Of a DNA stretch of 36,654 nucleotides, positions 7,174 to 14,768 are shown piece after piece. This DNA comes from Polyangiaceae bacterium (GTDB lineage: Bacteria; Myxococcota_A; Polyangia; Polyangiales; Polyangiaceae), in NCBI GenBank assembly GCA_025937895.1, contig JAICQL010000059.1, positions 1-36,654 on the forward strand. Reading direction: 5' to 3'. The notes under the pieces were generated by a model. The model ran no database searches. It saw nothing but the letters and a program-made list of their open reading frames with translations, and was not told where the DNA came from. The position numbers and the translations under genes are program-made. Position 1 is the stretch's first letter. Every line of letters starts with the position of its first letter.

Positions 7174-8157
7174 GTGCGTCGTCTGGCAAGCTCGAGGGGG
7201 ACCAGAGCCTCGCTCGCGCGCGTGCTGGCGGGAGCGCTGCTGCTGGCGAGCGGCGGCTGCGGTAGCGAGGATGAGGGGCTGTCGTACACGGACGATATCC
7301 GTCCCATCTTTGGTCAGCGTTGCGCAATTTGCCATCGCGCGGATGGTCCGAGCGGCGTGGACATCCAGGATCCGTACGCTCCGGTGGAAGGGCTGGTGAA
7401 CAGCGTCAATCGCTTTCAGCAGATGAACCCCGCGCTCAACCTGCCTGCACGAAACGTGGTGCCGGGCGAACCGGAAAACAGCTTCCTGATGTACAAGATC
7501 GATCCGGACCTGCAGTTGCCTGCAGATCCCGATCAGGCCGGCCCCCAAGAGGCGCCCGCGGGGGCGAAGATGCCGCTGCAGATTCCGCTGCTGGACTGCG
7601 AACAGGTGCACATCATCGAGCAGTGGGTGCTGGCGGGCGCGCCCCAGGCGGACGTGGCGTTTCAGGATCCGGGTGCGCCGGCTCGCGCCGCGGTGCCCGC
7701 CACGGACGAGACGAAGGAGATCCCCGCGTGTGACGCCATCGCGCCGGCCACGCGCACGTTCCGCGGCGACATCGAGCCGATCTTCGGTACCGAGTCAGAT
7801 CTGGATCAGAACCTCGCCGCTGGCGGCGGTGTGTGCACGCCCGGCCCGGACAAGCCGTGCCCGCGCTGCATCTACTGTCATTATCAGGGCAGCCCGACGC
7901 CGCCCGATTTGACGGACGTGTTCAATCCACAGACAGGCCTGGTCAACGCTCCCGCACGCTATCGTGGCAACATGATGCGGGTTGCCCCAGGGGACCTGGA
8001 TAACAGCTTGCTCATCCAGAAGCTGCACTACGAGCGCTTCACCACGGGCTTCGCGCGCAGCGACTATGGTGCACAGATGCCTTACTCCTTCGACGCGCTC
8101 TCCCGTACTCAGGTGGAGACGGTGCGGCAGTGGATCCTGGAAGGCGCGAAACCCTGA
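7174..8157 (+). CDS. Diheme cytochrome c-like lipoprotein
   Basis: Two CxxCH haem-binding motifs are visible, CAICH and CIYCH, each opening a unit that begins with (D)IxPIFG, as in the c-type cytochrome domains often found in myxobacterial and planctomycete secreted proteins. The spacing suggests two homologous cytochrome units of roughly 140 residues. Each closes with a QxxxIxxWxxxGA helix (VHIIEQWVLAGAP, VETVRQWILEGAKP). An Arg-rich start, a hydrophobic run VLAGALLLASGG and Cys29 form a lipoprotein signal, so the mature protein is membrane-anchored and exported. I chose GTG 7174 because it puts this signal at the N-terminus; an ATG at 7063 in the same frame would bury it 66 residues in. Distal axial ligands (Met/His) cannot be assigned with certainty. 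The electron-transfer partner is unknown; the ApbE gene downstream suggests other redox proteins in the envelope. Confidence 0.8.
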   Translation: MRRLASSRGTRASLARVLAGALLLASGGCGSEDEGLSYTDDIRPIFGQRCAICHRADGPSGVDIQDPYAPVEGLVNSVNRFQQMNPALNLPARNVVPGEPENSFLMYKIDPDLQLPADPDQAGPQEAPAGAKMPLQIPLLDCEQVHIIEQWVLAGAPQADVAFQDPGAPARAAVPATDETKEIPACDAIAPATRTFRGDIEPIFGTESDLDQNLAAGGGVCTPGPDKPCPRCIYCHYQGSPTPPDLTDVFNPQTGLVNAPARYRGNMMRVAPGDLDNSLLIQKLHYERFTTGFARSDYGAQMPYSFDALSRTQVETVRQWILEGAKP

Positions 8158-8213
8158 CTTATCTGACGCGGGTGGCGGCCCCTGGCCGTAGCTCGACGGA
8201 ATCGAGGTTCTGA

Positions 8214-9761
8214 GTGGCGATGGAGGCGGGGCACCGCCCGAAGGCGGACCCACCGGTACCGGATCCGGTAGTCGATCTGCCGCCGCCTGCTTCGCAGCTG
8301 CAGGTACCCGACGGCGAGGCCAGCCCTGACAGCTCCTCGTCGCGGGCCGTGCGCGGTGGCGCGTTTGCGCTGACGGGGCACCTGATCGTGCAGGTCATGC
8401 GCATGGGCGGGCAGATCATCGTCACCCGCCTGGTGCCGCAGGAGGCCTTTGGCCTCATGGCGATCGTGTACACGTTCCGCGGCGCCATCGATCTCTTCTC
8501 GGACATCGGTATCGGGCCGAGCATCATCCAGAACCCGCGCGGCGATGATCCGCGCTTCCTGGACACGGCCTGGACGCTGCAGTTCATGCGCGGCTGCGGG
8601 CTGTTCTTGTTCACAGCGGCCTGCGCGCTGCCCATGGCCTCGTTCTATGGCCACCCGGAGCTGGCGCTGCTGATCCCGGCCGCCTCGGCCTCGGCCATCG
8701 TGGCGGGCATGCGCTCCACCCGCACGTACAGCGCCGAACGTCACCTGAACCTGGGCCGGCTCACCCTGAGTGAGGTACTGGCGCAGGTGGCGGCCTTCAG
8801 CACCATGGTGCTGTGGGCGCTGTGGTCCCCCACCGTCTGGGCGCTGGTGGCAGGCGGCCTGGCGGGGGCCACGGTGGACGTGATCCTCGGCCACGTGCTG
8901 CTGTCCGGTTACAACGGCAGGTTCGGCTGGGAGAAGGCCGCGCTCCGCTCGCTCGCGCACTTTGGCAAGTGGATCTTCCTGAGCACGGTGCTGACCTTCG
9001 CCGTGAACGAGGCGGACCGCCTGGTCTTCGGCAAGATGATCTCGCTGGCGGAGCTGGGCGTGTACAACGTGGCGCTGGGCATCGCCAGCATCCCGCTCTC
9101 GGCGATGCACTCGCTGGCGGGCAAGGTGATCTTCCCGCTGTTCAGCAGGGTGAACGAGTCCAGCCAGCAGCTGGCTCGCGTGTTCGCGCAGGCGCGGCGG
9201 CTGCACCTGGTGATCAGCGGCTGGGCGCTCTCCGGCTTCATCGGCGGCGGTCCCGCAGCGGTGGCCCTGATCTACGACGACCGCTATCTCGACGGCGGCT
9301 GGATGCTGCAGTGCCTGGCCATCGGCGCGTGGTTCGCCACGCCCGAGGCCACCAACAGCTCCGCGTCGCTCGCCTGTGGCCAGCCGCGCTGGGTCGCGCT
9401 GGCCAACTTCTCCAAGCTGGTGGGCATGCTGGTGCTCTTGCCCCTGGGCTATGCCTACGGCGGCTTTCCCGGCGCGCTGCTGGCGTACGCCACCTCCGAG
9501 CTGTTCCGCTACGCAGCGTCCACCGTGGGCGTGTACCGCCGCGGTCTGCGCACGATGCGCCAGGACGCGGGCTTCACTCTGGTGGTGATCGCCTCCTCGC
9601 TCAGCTCGCTGTTCGTGCTCGGGCGCCTGCAGGAGCGGGGCACGCACGTGGTGCTGCAGGCGCTGGCCGTGTTCGTGGTCACCACCGTGGTCTGGATGCC
9701 CTGGCTCTTGCCGTACCTGCGAGATCTGCTGCGGCGCCTGGAGGCGAGGTTTGGGCGCTGA
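8214..9761 (+). CDS. Polysaccharide/lipopolysaccharide flippase, MOP superfamily (Wzx/RfbX-like)
   Basis: The 515-residue, strongly hydrophobic protein has about 12-14 membrane segments after a 35-residue polar start. The opening of the membrane part (GAFALTGHLIVQVMRMGGQIIVTRLVPQEAFGLMAIVYTF) and the next helix (IDLFSDIGIGPSIIQN) are typical of the polysaccharide-synthesis flippase family, which moves lipid-linked sugar units across the inner membrane. GTG 8214 or ATG 8220 could be the start. Its end overlaps the next gene by 11 bases, so it is co-transcribed with apbE. It is separated from the sugar-nucleotide cluster at 16050-22370, which may make a substrate for it. Confidence 0.87.
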   Translation: MAMEAGHRPKADPPVPDPVVDLPPPASQLQVPDGEASPDSSSSRAVRGGAFALTGHLIVQVMRMGGQIIVTRLVPQEAFGLMAIVYTFRGAIDLFSDIGIGPSIIQNPRGDDPRFLDTAWTLQFMRGCGLFLFTAACALPMASFYGHPELALLIPAASASAIVAGMRSTRTYSAERHLNLGRLTLSEVLAQVAAFSTMVLWALWSPTVWALVAGGLAGATVDVILGHVLLSGYNGRFGWEKAALRSLAHFGKWIFLSTVLTFAVNEADRLVFGKMISLAELGVYNVALGIASIPLSAMHSLAGKVIFPLFSRVNESSQQLARVFAQARRLHLVISGWALSGFIGGGPAAVALIYDDRYLDGGWMLQCLAIGAWFATPEATNSSASLACGQPRWVALANFSKLVGMLVLLPLGYAYGGFPGALLAYATSELFRYAASTVGVYRRGLRTMRQDAGFTLVVIASSLSSLFVLGRLQERGTHVVLQALAVFVVTTVVWMPWLLPYLRDLLRRLEARFGR

Positions 9762-10923
9762 GCTCCGCTGGCTCGCGCTAGGTGTGGTGCTCGGCTGCCG
9801 CACTACCGCAAGCCCGGAGCCAACGGAGGAGAGGGCCGCGGCCAGTGTGGCCAGCGCCGGAGCAGCGGCCAGCGCCGACAAGGCGGGGGGAGGCAGCACG
9901 GCCGGAGGCAATACGGCGGCAAGCAGCACGGCGGCCCCGCCTGCGCCCCGCACCCTGAGCTACGAGCACGTCTGCATGGGCACCCGCTGCACCATCCAGG
10001 CGTATCACCACGACGAGGCGCTGTTTCAGCGCGCAGTGCACGCGGCCATGGCCGAGATCGAGCGCCTCGATCGCATGATGAGCACCTGGGTGCCCAGCTC
10101 CGATGTCTCGCGCATCAACCAGGCGGCAGGTAATGGCGAGTGGATCGCGGTGTCGAGCGAGACGTTCCAGGTGCTGGAGAAGTCGCTGTGGATCGCCCGG
10201 GAGTCGGAGGGCGCGTTCGACATCACCGTGGGCGCCTTCAAGGGGCTGTGGAAGTTCGACGAGGACAATGACGGCAGCCTGCCGGCGCGCGCCGAGGTGC
10301 TGGCGCGGCGCAAGCTGGTGGACTACCGCGATCTGCTGCTGGATGCCGCCAGGTCCAGCGCGCGCCTGCGCCGCCCTGGCCAGCGCCTCACCCTGGGCGG
10401 CATCGCCAAGGGCCTGGTGGTCGATCGCGCCGTGGCCGTGCTGCGCGCGGCGGGCCTGAAGGACTTTCTGATGCAGGCGGGAGGGGATCTGTACGCTGCA
10501 GGCCGCCATGGCGAGCGCGAGTGGAAGGTGGGGATTCAAGATCCGCGCGCCGCGCAGGAGCAGGAGCGCTCCACCGGCAGCAGCTTTGCCCTGCTCTCGC
10601 TCGCGGATCTGGCCTTCAACACCTCCGGCGACTACGAGCGCTTCATCCTGAAGGACGGCAAGCGCTACCATCACATCATCGATCCGCGCACGGGCTATCC
10701 CGTCGAGCACACTCGCTCCGTGACCGTGCTGGCGCCCAGCTCGTTCCTGGCGGACACGCTCGACACTGCCGTGTTCGTGCTGGGTGCCGAGCGCGGGCTG
10801 AAGCTGATTGCCAGCGTGCCGGGCACGGAAGCCGTGATCGTCGATGCACGGAACAAACTGCACGTCAGCCCGGGGCTGAGCGGGCGGCTGCGGCTGTTGC
10901 GGCCGCCGAGCGAAGGGCCCTGA
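9751..10923 (+). CDS. apbE: FAD:protein FMN transferase, ApbE family, lipoprotein
   Basis: ApbE proteins cleave FAD and attach FMN covalently to Thr/Ser of exported redox proteins using Mg2+. Family landmarks are MGTRCTIQAY near the start, EIERLDRMMSTW, LGGIAKGLVVDRAV, AGGDLYAAG, then TSGDYERFI, HHIIDPRTGYPVEH and the metal-binding DTLDTAVFVLG. A TTG start at 9751, preceded by a purine-rich GAGGCGAGG, gives a short lipoprotein signal (LALGVVLGC, Cys16), followed by an Ala/Ser/Thr/Gly-rich linker to about residue 65. It overlaps the flippase gene by 11 bases. No obvious flavoprotein acceptor (NqrB/C, RnfG, FMN-bind domain) is seen in the window, so the target must lie elsewhere. Confidence 0.92.
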   Translation: MGAELRWLALGVVLGCRTTASPEPTEERAAASVASAGAAASADKAGGGSTAGGNTAASSTAAPPAPRTLSYEHVCMGTRCTIQAYHHDEALFQRAVHAAMAEIERLDRMMSTWVPSSDVSRINQAAGNGEWIAVSSETFQVLEKSLWIARESEGAFDITVGAFKGLWKFDEDNDGSLPARAEVLARRKLVDYRDLLLDAARSSARLRRPGQRLTLGGIAKGLVVDRAVAVLRAAGLKDFLMQAGGDLYAAGRHGEREWKVGIQDPRAAQEQERSTGSSFALLSLADLAFNTSGDYERFILKDGKRYHHIIDPRTGYPVEHTRSVTVLAPSSFLADTLDTAVFVLGAERGLKLIASVPGTEAVIVDARNKLHVSPGLSGRLRLLRPPSEGP

Positions 10924-10944
10924 GCCGCGGCGAAGCGGGGCTCA
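10921..10944 (+). terminator. Hairpin beginning on the apbE stop codon
   Basis: TGAGCC (10921-10926) and GGCTCA (10939-10944) pair perfectly, with a GC-rich 12-base interior that can add two pairs. The left arm contains the TGA stop. There is no T run, so it is only a possible terminator or 3'-end stabiliser. Confidence 0.3.
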
Positions 10945-11005
10945 CGCCGTGACACACGCGGAATCCAAGCAGATTCACCGCTGCGGAACGTGTCGATGTG
11001 GGCCG

Positions 11006-11034
11006 TGGGCAGCCGGGCGCATTGGCTGTATGCT
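11006..11034 (+). promoter_or_regulatory. Candidate promoter directly before the gene at 11046
   Basis: TGGGCA (11006-11011), a 17-base spacer and TATGCT (11029-11034) fit a sigma-70-type promoter (four of six bases match at each box). The predicted start near 11041 leaves only about 5 bases before the GTG at 11046, and an in-frame TGA (11034-11036) rules out an earlier start. The message would be almost leaderless. Confidence 0.4.
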
Positions 11035-11045
11035 GAGGCCGCCGC

Positions 11046-11963
11046 GTGTTGCCCGTCGTCGCCGTGCAGATCGCACCTCAGGCGCCAGCGCCCGAGCTGG
11101 AAGAGCGCTTGCTCAGCGCCTGCAGCACCGGCTTGCGCGCGCGCTGCGTCGCCGCAGACGCAGCAGCGACGGAGCCGGCAGATGCTGTCGCCGTCGTGTC
11201 CTGGACCTCCGCCACCCAGGTGCAGATCGAGGTGGGGCTGCCGGGCGGTGAGGCCGTCTGGGTCTCGCGCGAGCTCGAGTTCTCGCGCACGGACCCGGAG
11301 CTCGAGCGCTGGCGCAGCATCGGCTTCACCATCGCGGTGCTCGCGGATGATCAGCGCCTGTGGCCTCGTGAACGGCGCGTGGAGCGAGAAGCAGAAGACG
11401 CAGCCGCCACGCAGCCAGCCCTGCCGCTCGAGCCTGCGCCCGCGGACGCCGTGCTGCCTGCCACCGGCAGCATGCCGCTGCAGATCGACGTGCGTGTGCT
11501 GGGCGGAACGGGCCTGGCCGGCGGCGCGCCACGCCTGGGTGCGGAGCTCCGTGGCTGGTTTGCCATCTCGGAGTTGCTCGGGCTGACGAGCAGCCTGGAG
11601 TACAGCGTGGCCAGCGCCCCGGCGCTGGACGTGCGCTGGCTCGATTTCACGCTGGGTCTCGGTGTGCAGTCGGAGCGGCTCTGGCACGAGCTCGGTGGTC
11701 GCTTGCGGCTGGAAGCGCTGCTGGAGAATGTCAGTGCCCTCGGACGGCGCGGCGGTAGATCAGAGCGGGCCAGCGCGTGGGTTCCGGGGCTCCTCCTGGG
11801 CACAGACGTGAGCTGGCGTGCCAGCGAGCGCTGGTCCTTCAGCGTGCGGGTCGATGGCTTCTGGCTCGATGGCGCCACGGCCATCCAGAGCGCGGGCGAG
11901 CCGCTGGGCACCAGCGCAGGAGCGGGAGTGCTGCTCGGCCTGGGCGCTGGCTGTCGCTTCTGA
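11046..11963 (+). CDS. Unrecognised beta-rich protein upstream of the sigma/FecR genes
   Basis: The 305-residue protein has no family I can name. Residues 1-100 (MLPVVAVQIAPQAPAPELEERLLSAC) look like a small alpha/beta domain. A Glu/Ala/Pro-rich linker follows at about 105-140. From about 150 to the end the sequence alternates short hydrophobic strands and turns (LQIDVRVLGGTGLAG, LRGWFAISELLGLTSSLEYSV, SFSVRVDGFWLDG) and finishes in CRF, like an outer-membrane barrel with a terminal Phe. There is no clear signal peptide at the GTG start, which argues against simple export unless the start is misread. An in-frame stop just upstream excludes a longer form. It lies 63 bases before the sigma factor gene and is probably part of the same functional group. 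Confidence 0.7.
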   Translation: MLPVVAVQIAPQAPAPELEERLLSACSTGLRARCVAADAAATEPADAVAVVSWTSATQVQIEVGLPGGEAVWVSRELEFSRTDPELERWRSIGFTIAVLADDQRLWPRERRVEREAEDAAATQPALPLEPAPADAVLPATGSMPLQIDVRVLGGTGLAGGAPRLGAELRGWFAISELLGLTSSLEYSVASAPALDVRWLDFTLGLGVQSERLWHELGGRLRLEALLENVSALGRRGGRSERASAWVPGLLLGTDVSWRASERWSFSVRVDGFWLDGATAIQSAGEPLGTSAGAGVLLGLGAGCRF

Positions 11964-12026
11964 GCTGAAAATCGTGCGGGGCCTGCCTGCTCTGGCGGGG
12001 CCCGGTTACTTACCTCCAGTTGTGCC

Positions 12027-12662
12027 ATGGTGATTCGCCACATCGCACCGGTTCCCTCGTTGCCGGCCCTGGCACCGAGCGGCGAAGCTGTGTCCGAGTG
12101 GAGCGATCATGAGCTGCTGCGCGCCCTGGAGGCGGAGGATCCGCGCGCCGGGCACGCGCTGTACGATCGGCTGATCCGGGTGGTGGAGTGGACGTTGTTG
12201 CGCGTGGTCGGGCGGCGCGGCCCGGATCACGAAGATCTGGTGCAGGCGGCCTTCGAGCAGATCGTGCTCACCCTGCACCAGCGGCGCTATGCTCGCGACT
12301 GTAGCTTGACGTCGTGGGCCTCCGCCATCAGCTGCCACATCGGGCTGAACGCGTTGCGCGCTCAGCGGCGACAGCGCAGCTTGCAGGGCAGCGCCAGCGC
12401 GCTGGAGTCGCGGGCGCGGACGGATCTGGAGAGCCAGCTGGCGGCGCGGCAGGCGCTGGAGCAGATCCGCGCGCAGCTGTCCGAGATGAATCCAGAGCGC
12501 GCCGAGGTGCTGGTGTTGCACGAGGTCAACGGCCTGGAGCTGGCGGAGATCGCGGCGGCGCTGCGCATCAGCGTGGCGGCGGCGCAGTCGCGGCTGTCGC
12601 GCGGGCGGCGCGAGCTGCTGCAGCGGCTGGCGGCTGCCGAGGGCAAGGCGGGCCCGTCATGA
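12027..12662 (+). CDS. RNA polymerase sigma factor, ECF-like sigma-70
   Basis: The 211-residue protein has a sigma region 2 at about 28-100 (HALYDRLIRVVEWTLLRVVGRRGPDHEDLVQAAFEQIV, then the tryptophan-containing LTSWASAISCHIGLNALR) and a region 4 helix-turn-helix at about 150-205 (LSEMNPERAEVLVLHEVNGLELAEIAAAL). Such factors direct RNA polymerase to a specific regulon and are held inactive by a membrane anti-sigma factor until a signal arrives. The next gene, a FecR-type membrane protein, overlaps it as ATGA and is the obvious partner. ATG 12027 lacks a strong ribosome site. Confidence 0.9.
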   Translation: MVIRHIAPVPSLPALAPSGEAVSEWSDHELLRALEAEDPRAGHALYDRLIRVVEWTLLRVVGRRGPDHEDLVQAAFEQIVLTLHQRRYARDCSLTSWASAISCHIGLNALRAQRRQRSLQGSASALESRARTDLESQLAARQALEQIRAQLSEMNPERAEVLVLHEVNGLELAEIAAALRISVAAAQSRLSRGRRELLQRLAAAEGKAGPS

Positions 12663-13792
12663 GCCGGAGCGGCGTGCCCGAGCGAGCCGAGAGCCCGCTG
12701 CGCGAGCTGTGCCGCGGGCTGTGGCCGGCGCCCGATCCGGAGGCGGAGAGCGCGCGGCGCGAGCACATCGCCGGGCAGGTGCTGGCGCTGCAGCGGCGGC
12801 TGGCGCGACAGCGCAGGGTCAGGCGGCGCGCGGCGTTCGCGAGCGCGCTCGCGGCGCTGCTCGGCGGTGCGCTGGCGCTCGTGCTGTGGCTGCGAGTGCC
12901 GGCCGCGCCAGAGCAGGCAGCGGCCCAGGGTGAGGCGCTGCGCTTGCTGGCGGGCTCGGTGAGCCTGAGCCAGCAGCAGGGGCACGCGGCGTTGCCGCTG
13001 GGCCCGCTGACCCTCGCGGCCGATGAGCTGCTGGTGACCGCGGCCACGGAGGGCGCGGAGCTGCGGCTGGCGAGCGAGACTGCGCTCTCGGTCGCGCCGG
13101 CTTCACGCGTGGGGCTCGAGCGGCGCGCCCGTGGGGCACGCTTCGAGGAGCGAGTGCGGCTGGTGGCGGGCAGGGTGGCGCTCCAGGTGCCCCGGCTCGG
13201 CGAGCAGGGCAAGGTGCTGGTGGAGACGGGTGATGCGCTCGTCGAGGTGCACGGCACCCGCTTCTCGGTGCGCGTGGTGCCGCAGGCGGGGCGAGCGCCG
13301 TTCACCGAGGTCGAGGTACAGGAGGGGCGGGTGCGCGTACAGGGCGCGGCGGGCGAGCGCATGCTCGGAGCCGGCGCGCGCTGGAGCTCGCTCGATCTCG
13401 CTGCGGCGCAGCAGCCCAGCTCGGCCCCGCAGGTTGAAGGCCAGGCTGCGCAGGCAGAGGCAGCGCAGCCCTTGCCGCGGCGCGCTGAACGGCCGCGGCG
13501 GCCACGCGAGCCCGCGCCCGCGAGCGAGCTGGCGGCGCAGAACCGCCTGCTCGAGGCGGCGGAGCTGGCGCGCAAGAACGGCCTCTCGCAGCTCTCCTTG
13601 CGGCGGCTTGCCGAGCTGATCGAGCGCTACCCGCGCTCGGAGCATGCCCACAGCGCCCGGGTGACCCGCTTTCGCCTGCTGCGTGAGCTGGGGCGGGTGC
13701 AGCAGGCTCGCGCGGCAGCGCAGGAGTACCTGCAGCAACATCCACATGGCTTCGCGCGCGAGGAGGTGGAGCAGTGGCTGCGCCAGCCGTGA
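12659..13792 (+). CDS. FecR-domain membrane regulator, likely sigma-factor partner
   Basis: ATG 12659 overlaps the sigma gene stop as ATGA. The 377-residue protein has a cytoplasmic N-terminus of about 55 residues rich in Arg, one transmembrane helix at about 58-80 (AFASALAALLGGALALVLWL), and a periplasmic FecR domain at about 90-230 (LLAGSVSLSQ, VRLVAGRVALQV, VETGDALVEVHGTRFSV, VEVQEGRVRVQG). A Pro/Arg/Ala linker follows, then a C-terminal helical TPR-like part (LAELIERYPRSEHAHSARVTRFRLLRELGRVQQARAAAQEYL). In FecIR systems the N-terminus binds the sigma factor and the periplasmic part senses an outer-membrane signal. Here no TonB receptor follows; a Cys-rich lipoprotein does, which makes it an atypical FecR locus common in style to myxobacteria. 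Confidence 0.88.
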   Translation: MSRSGVPERAESPLRELCRGLWPAPDPEAESARREHIAGQVLALQRRLARQRRVRRRAAFASALAALLGGALALVLWLRVPAAPEQAAAQGEALRLLAGSVSLSQQQGHAALPLGPLTLAADELLVTAATEGAELRLASETALSVAPASRVGLERRARGARFEERVRLVAGRVALQVPRLGEQGKVLVETGDALVEVHGTRFSVRVVPQAGRAPFTEVEVQEGRVRVQGAAGERMLGAGARWSSLDLAAAQQPSSAPQVEGQAAQAEAAQPLPRRAERPRRPREPAPASELAAQNRLLEAAELARKNGLSQLSLRRLAELIERYPRSEHAHSARVTRFRLLRELGRVQQARAAAQEYLQQHPHGFAREEVEQWLRQP

Positions 13793-14694
13793 GCGCGTGG
13801 CGCGTGCCCTGGCTGCTGCTCGCAGCGGGGCTCTGGGCTGCCAGCTGCAACGTGTACGAGGGCCGCACCCTGGAGCTGTTCCCGGCGAGCCAGCAGCTGG
13901 AGCTGAGCTGCGAGAGCGAGCGGGACTGTCCGATGACGCGCGCGTGGTGTGCGCGCGGCGAGTGCGTCGAGTGCCTGGTGGACGGCGACTGCGAGCGTGC
14001 GCGACCGGCGTGTGTGGCCAACCAGTGTGTGGCCTGCCGCACGGCGGCGGACTGCCCCGCCAATCAGGACTGCAACCCTGTGCTGAACGAGTGCGCGCCG
14101 CGCTGCAGCGCGCCGAGCGACTGCGCGGGGTCGCCCACCACCCAGTGCAGCAGCGAGCTGGATCTGTGCGTGCAGTGTCTGGAGGACGCGCACTGTCGCG
14201 CGCCCCGGGACCCGGCCTGCGATCGCGGCGGCCGCTGCGTGGAGTGCACCGCGGACGCTCACTGCTCGGGAGCGCGCCCGCATTGCCGCGCCGAGCTGCG
14301 CCGCTGCGTGGAGTGCAGCAGCGACGCGGACTGCGGCAGCGGGGTGTGTGACCCTCGCGATGGCAAGTGCGTGGAGTGCGTCGCCGACGAGGATTGCCCC
14401 GGTGGCAGCTGTGAGCCGCGCGGGCGGCGTTGCGAGGTGCCCTGCGGCGCCGGCAAGGGCTGCGATCCGCGGCATCCGATCTGTGATGAGGCGACGGCCC
14501 GCTGCGTCGAGTGCCTGAACGACGAGCAGTGCACGATGCCGGGCAAGCCGGTGTGCGTGGCGGCGACGCAGCGCTGCGGCGAGTGTGTCAGTGACGCGCA
14601 GTGTGCGGAGACGATGCGCTGCGAGCTGGAGACCGCGCGCTGTGCGCCCGCATCGCCGCCGAAAGATCCAGTGATGATGCCCCCGCGGCCCTGA
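13774..14694 (+). CDS. Lipoprotein with eleven four-cysteine repeats
   Basis: GTG 13774 has AGGAGG seven bases upstream (13761-13766) and the gene overlaps fecR by 19 bases; a second GTG at 13789 would overlap as GTGA. A signal (AWRVPWLLLAAGLWAAS followed by Cys) marks a lipoprotein. The mature part contains by my count 44 further cysteines in eleven units of about 22-27 residues. The typical pattern is C-V-E-C, a D-x-D-C or similar, P-x-C and R-C (for example CVECSSDADCGSGVC). Such units form disulfide-linked modules and occur in many myxobacterial surface proteins. With two Cys pairs per unit, disulfides would be expected, though metal binding cannot be excluded. The tail is Pro-rich. Its coupling to sigma and FecR suggests an envelope signal input or the surface output of that regulator. 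Confidence 0.88.
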   Translation: MAAPAVSAWRVPWLLLAAGLWAASCNVYEGRTLELFPASQQLELSCESERDCPMTRAWCARGECVECLVDGDCERARPACVANQCVACRTAADCPANQDCNPVLNECAPRCSAPSDCAGSPTTQCSSELDLCVQCLEDAHCRAPRDPACDRGGRCVECTADAHCSGARPHCRAELRRCVECSSDADCGSGVCDPRDGKCVECVADEDCPGGSCEPRGRRCEVPCGAGKGCDPRHPICDEATARCVECLNDEQCTMPGKPVCVAATQRCGECVSDAQCAETMRCELETARCAPASPPKDPVMMPPRP

Positions 14695-14768
14695 AAGCGC
14701 AGGCGCCTGCCTGCTGGATCCGGGTGCCGTTACCAACGTCTCAAATCTCGATGAGAGAGGAGATCGTG

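Noticed and set aside
8109..9953. 614-codon minus-strand frame opposite the flippase
   Set aside because: Gln/Arg/His-rich low complexity; the opposite strand is a clear MOP flippase.
14699..14710. Perfect 12-bp palindrome GCAGGCGCCTGC between two lipoprotein genes
   Set aside because: Short and wholly GC with no T run; expected by chance at this composition, so not listed as a terminator.
14601..14768. Longer N-terminus for the lipoprotein at 14769
   Set aside because: The extension overlaps the Cys-rich gene and would bury the lipoprotein signal; ATG 14769 has a strong ribosome site.
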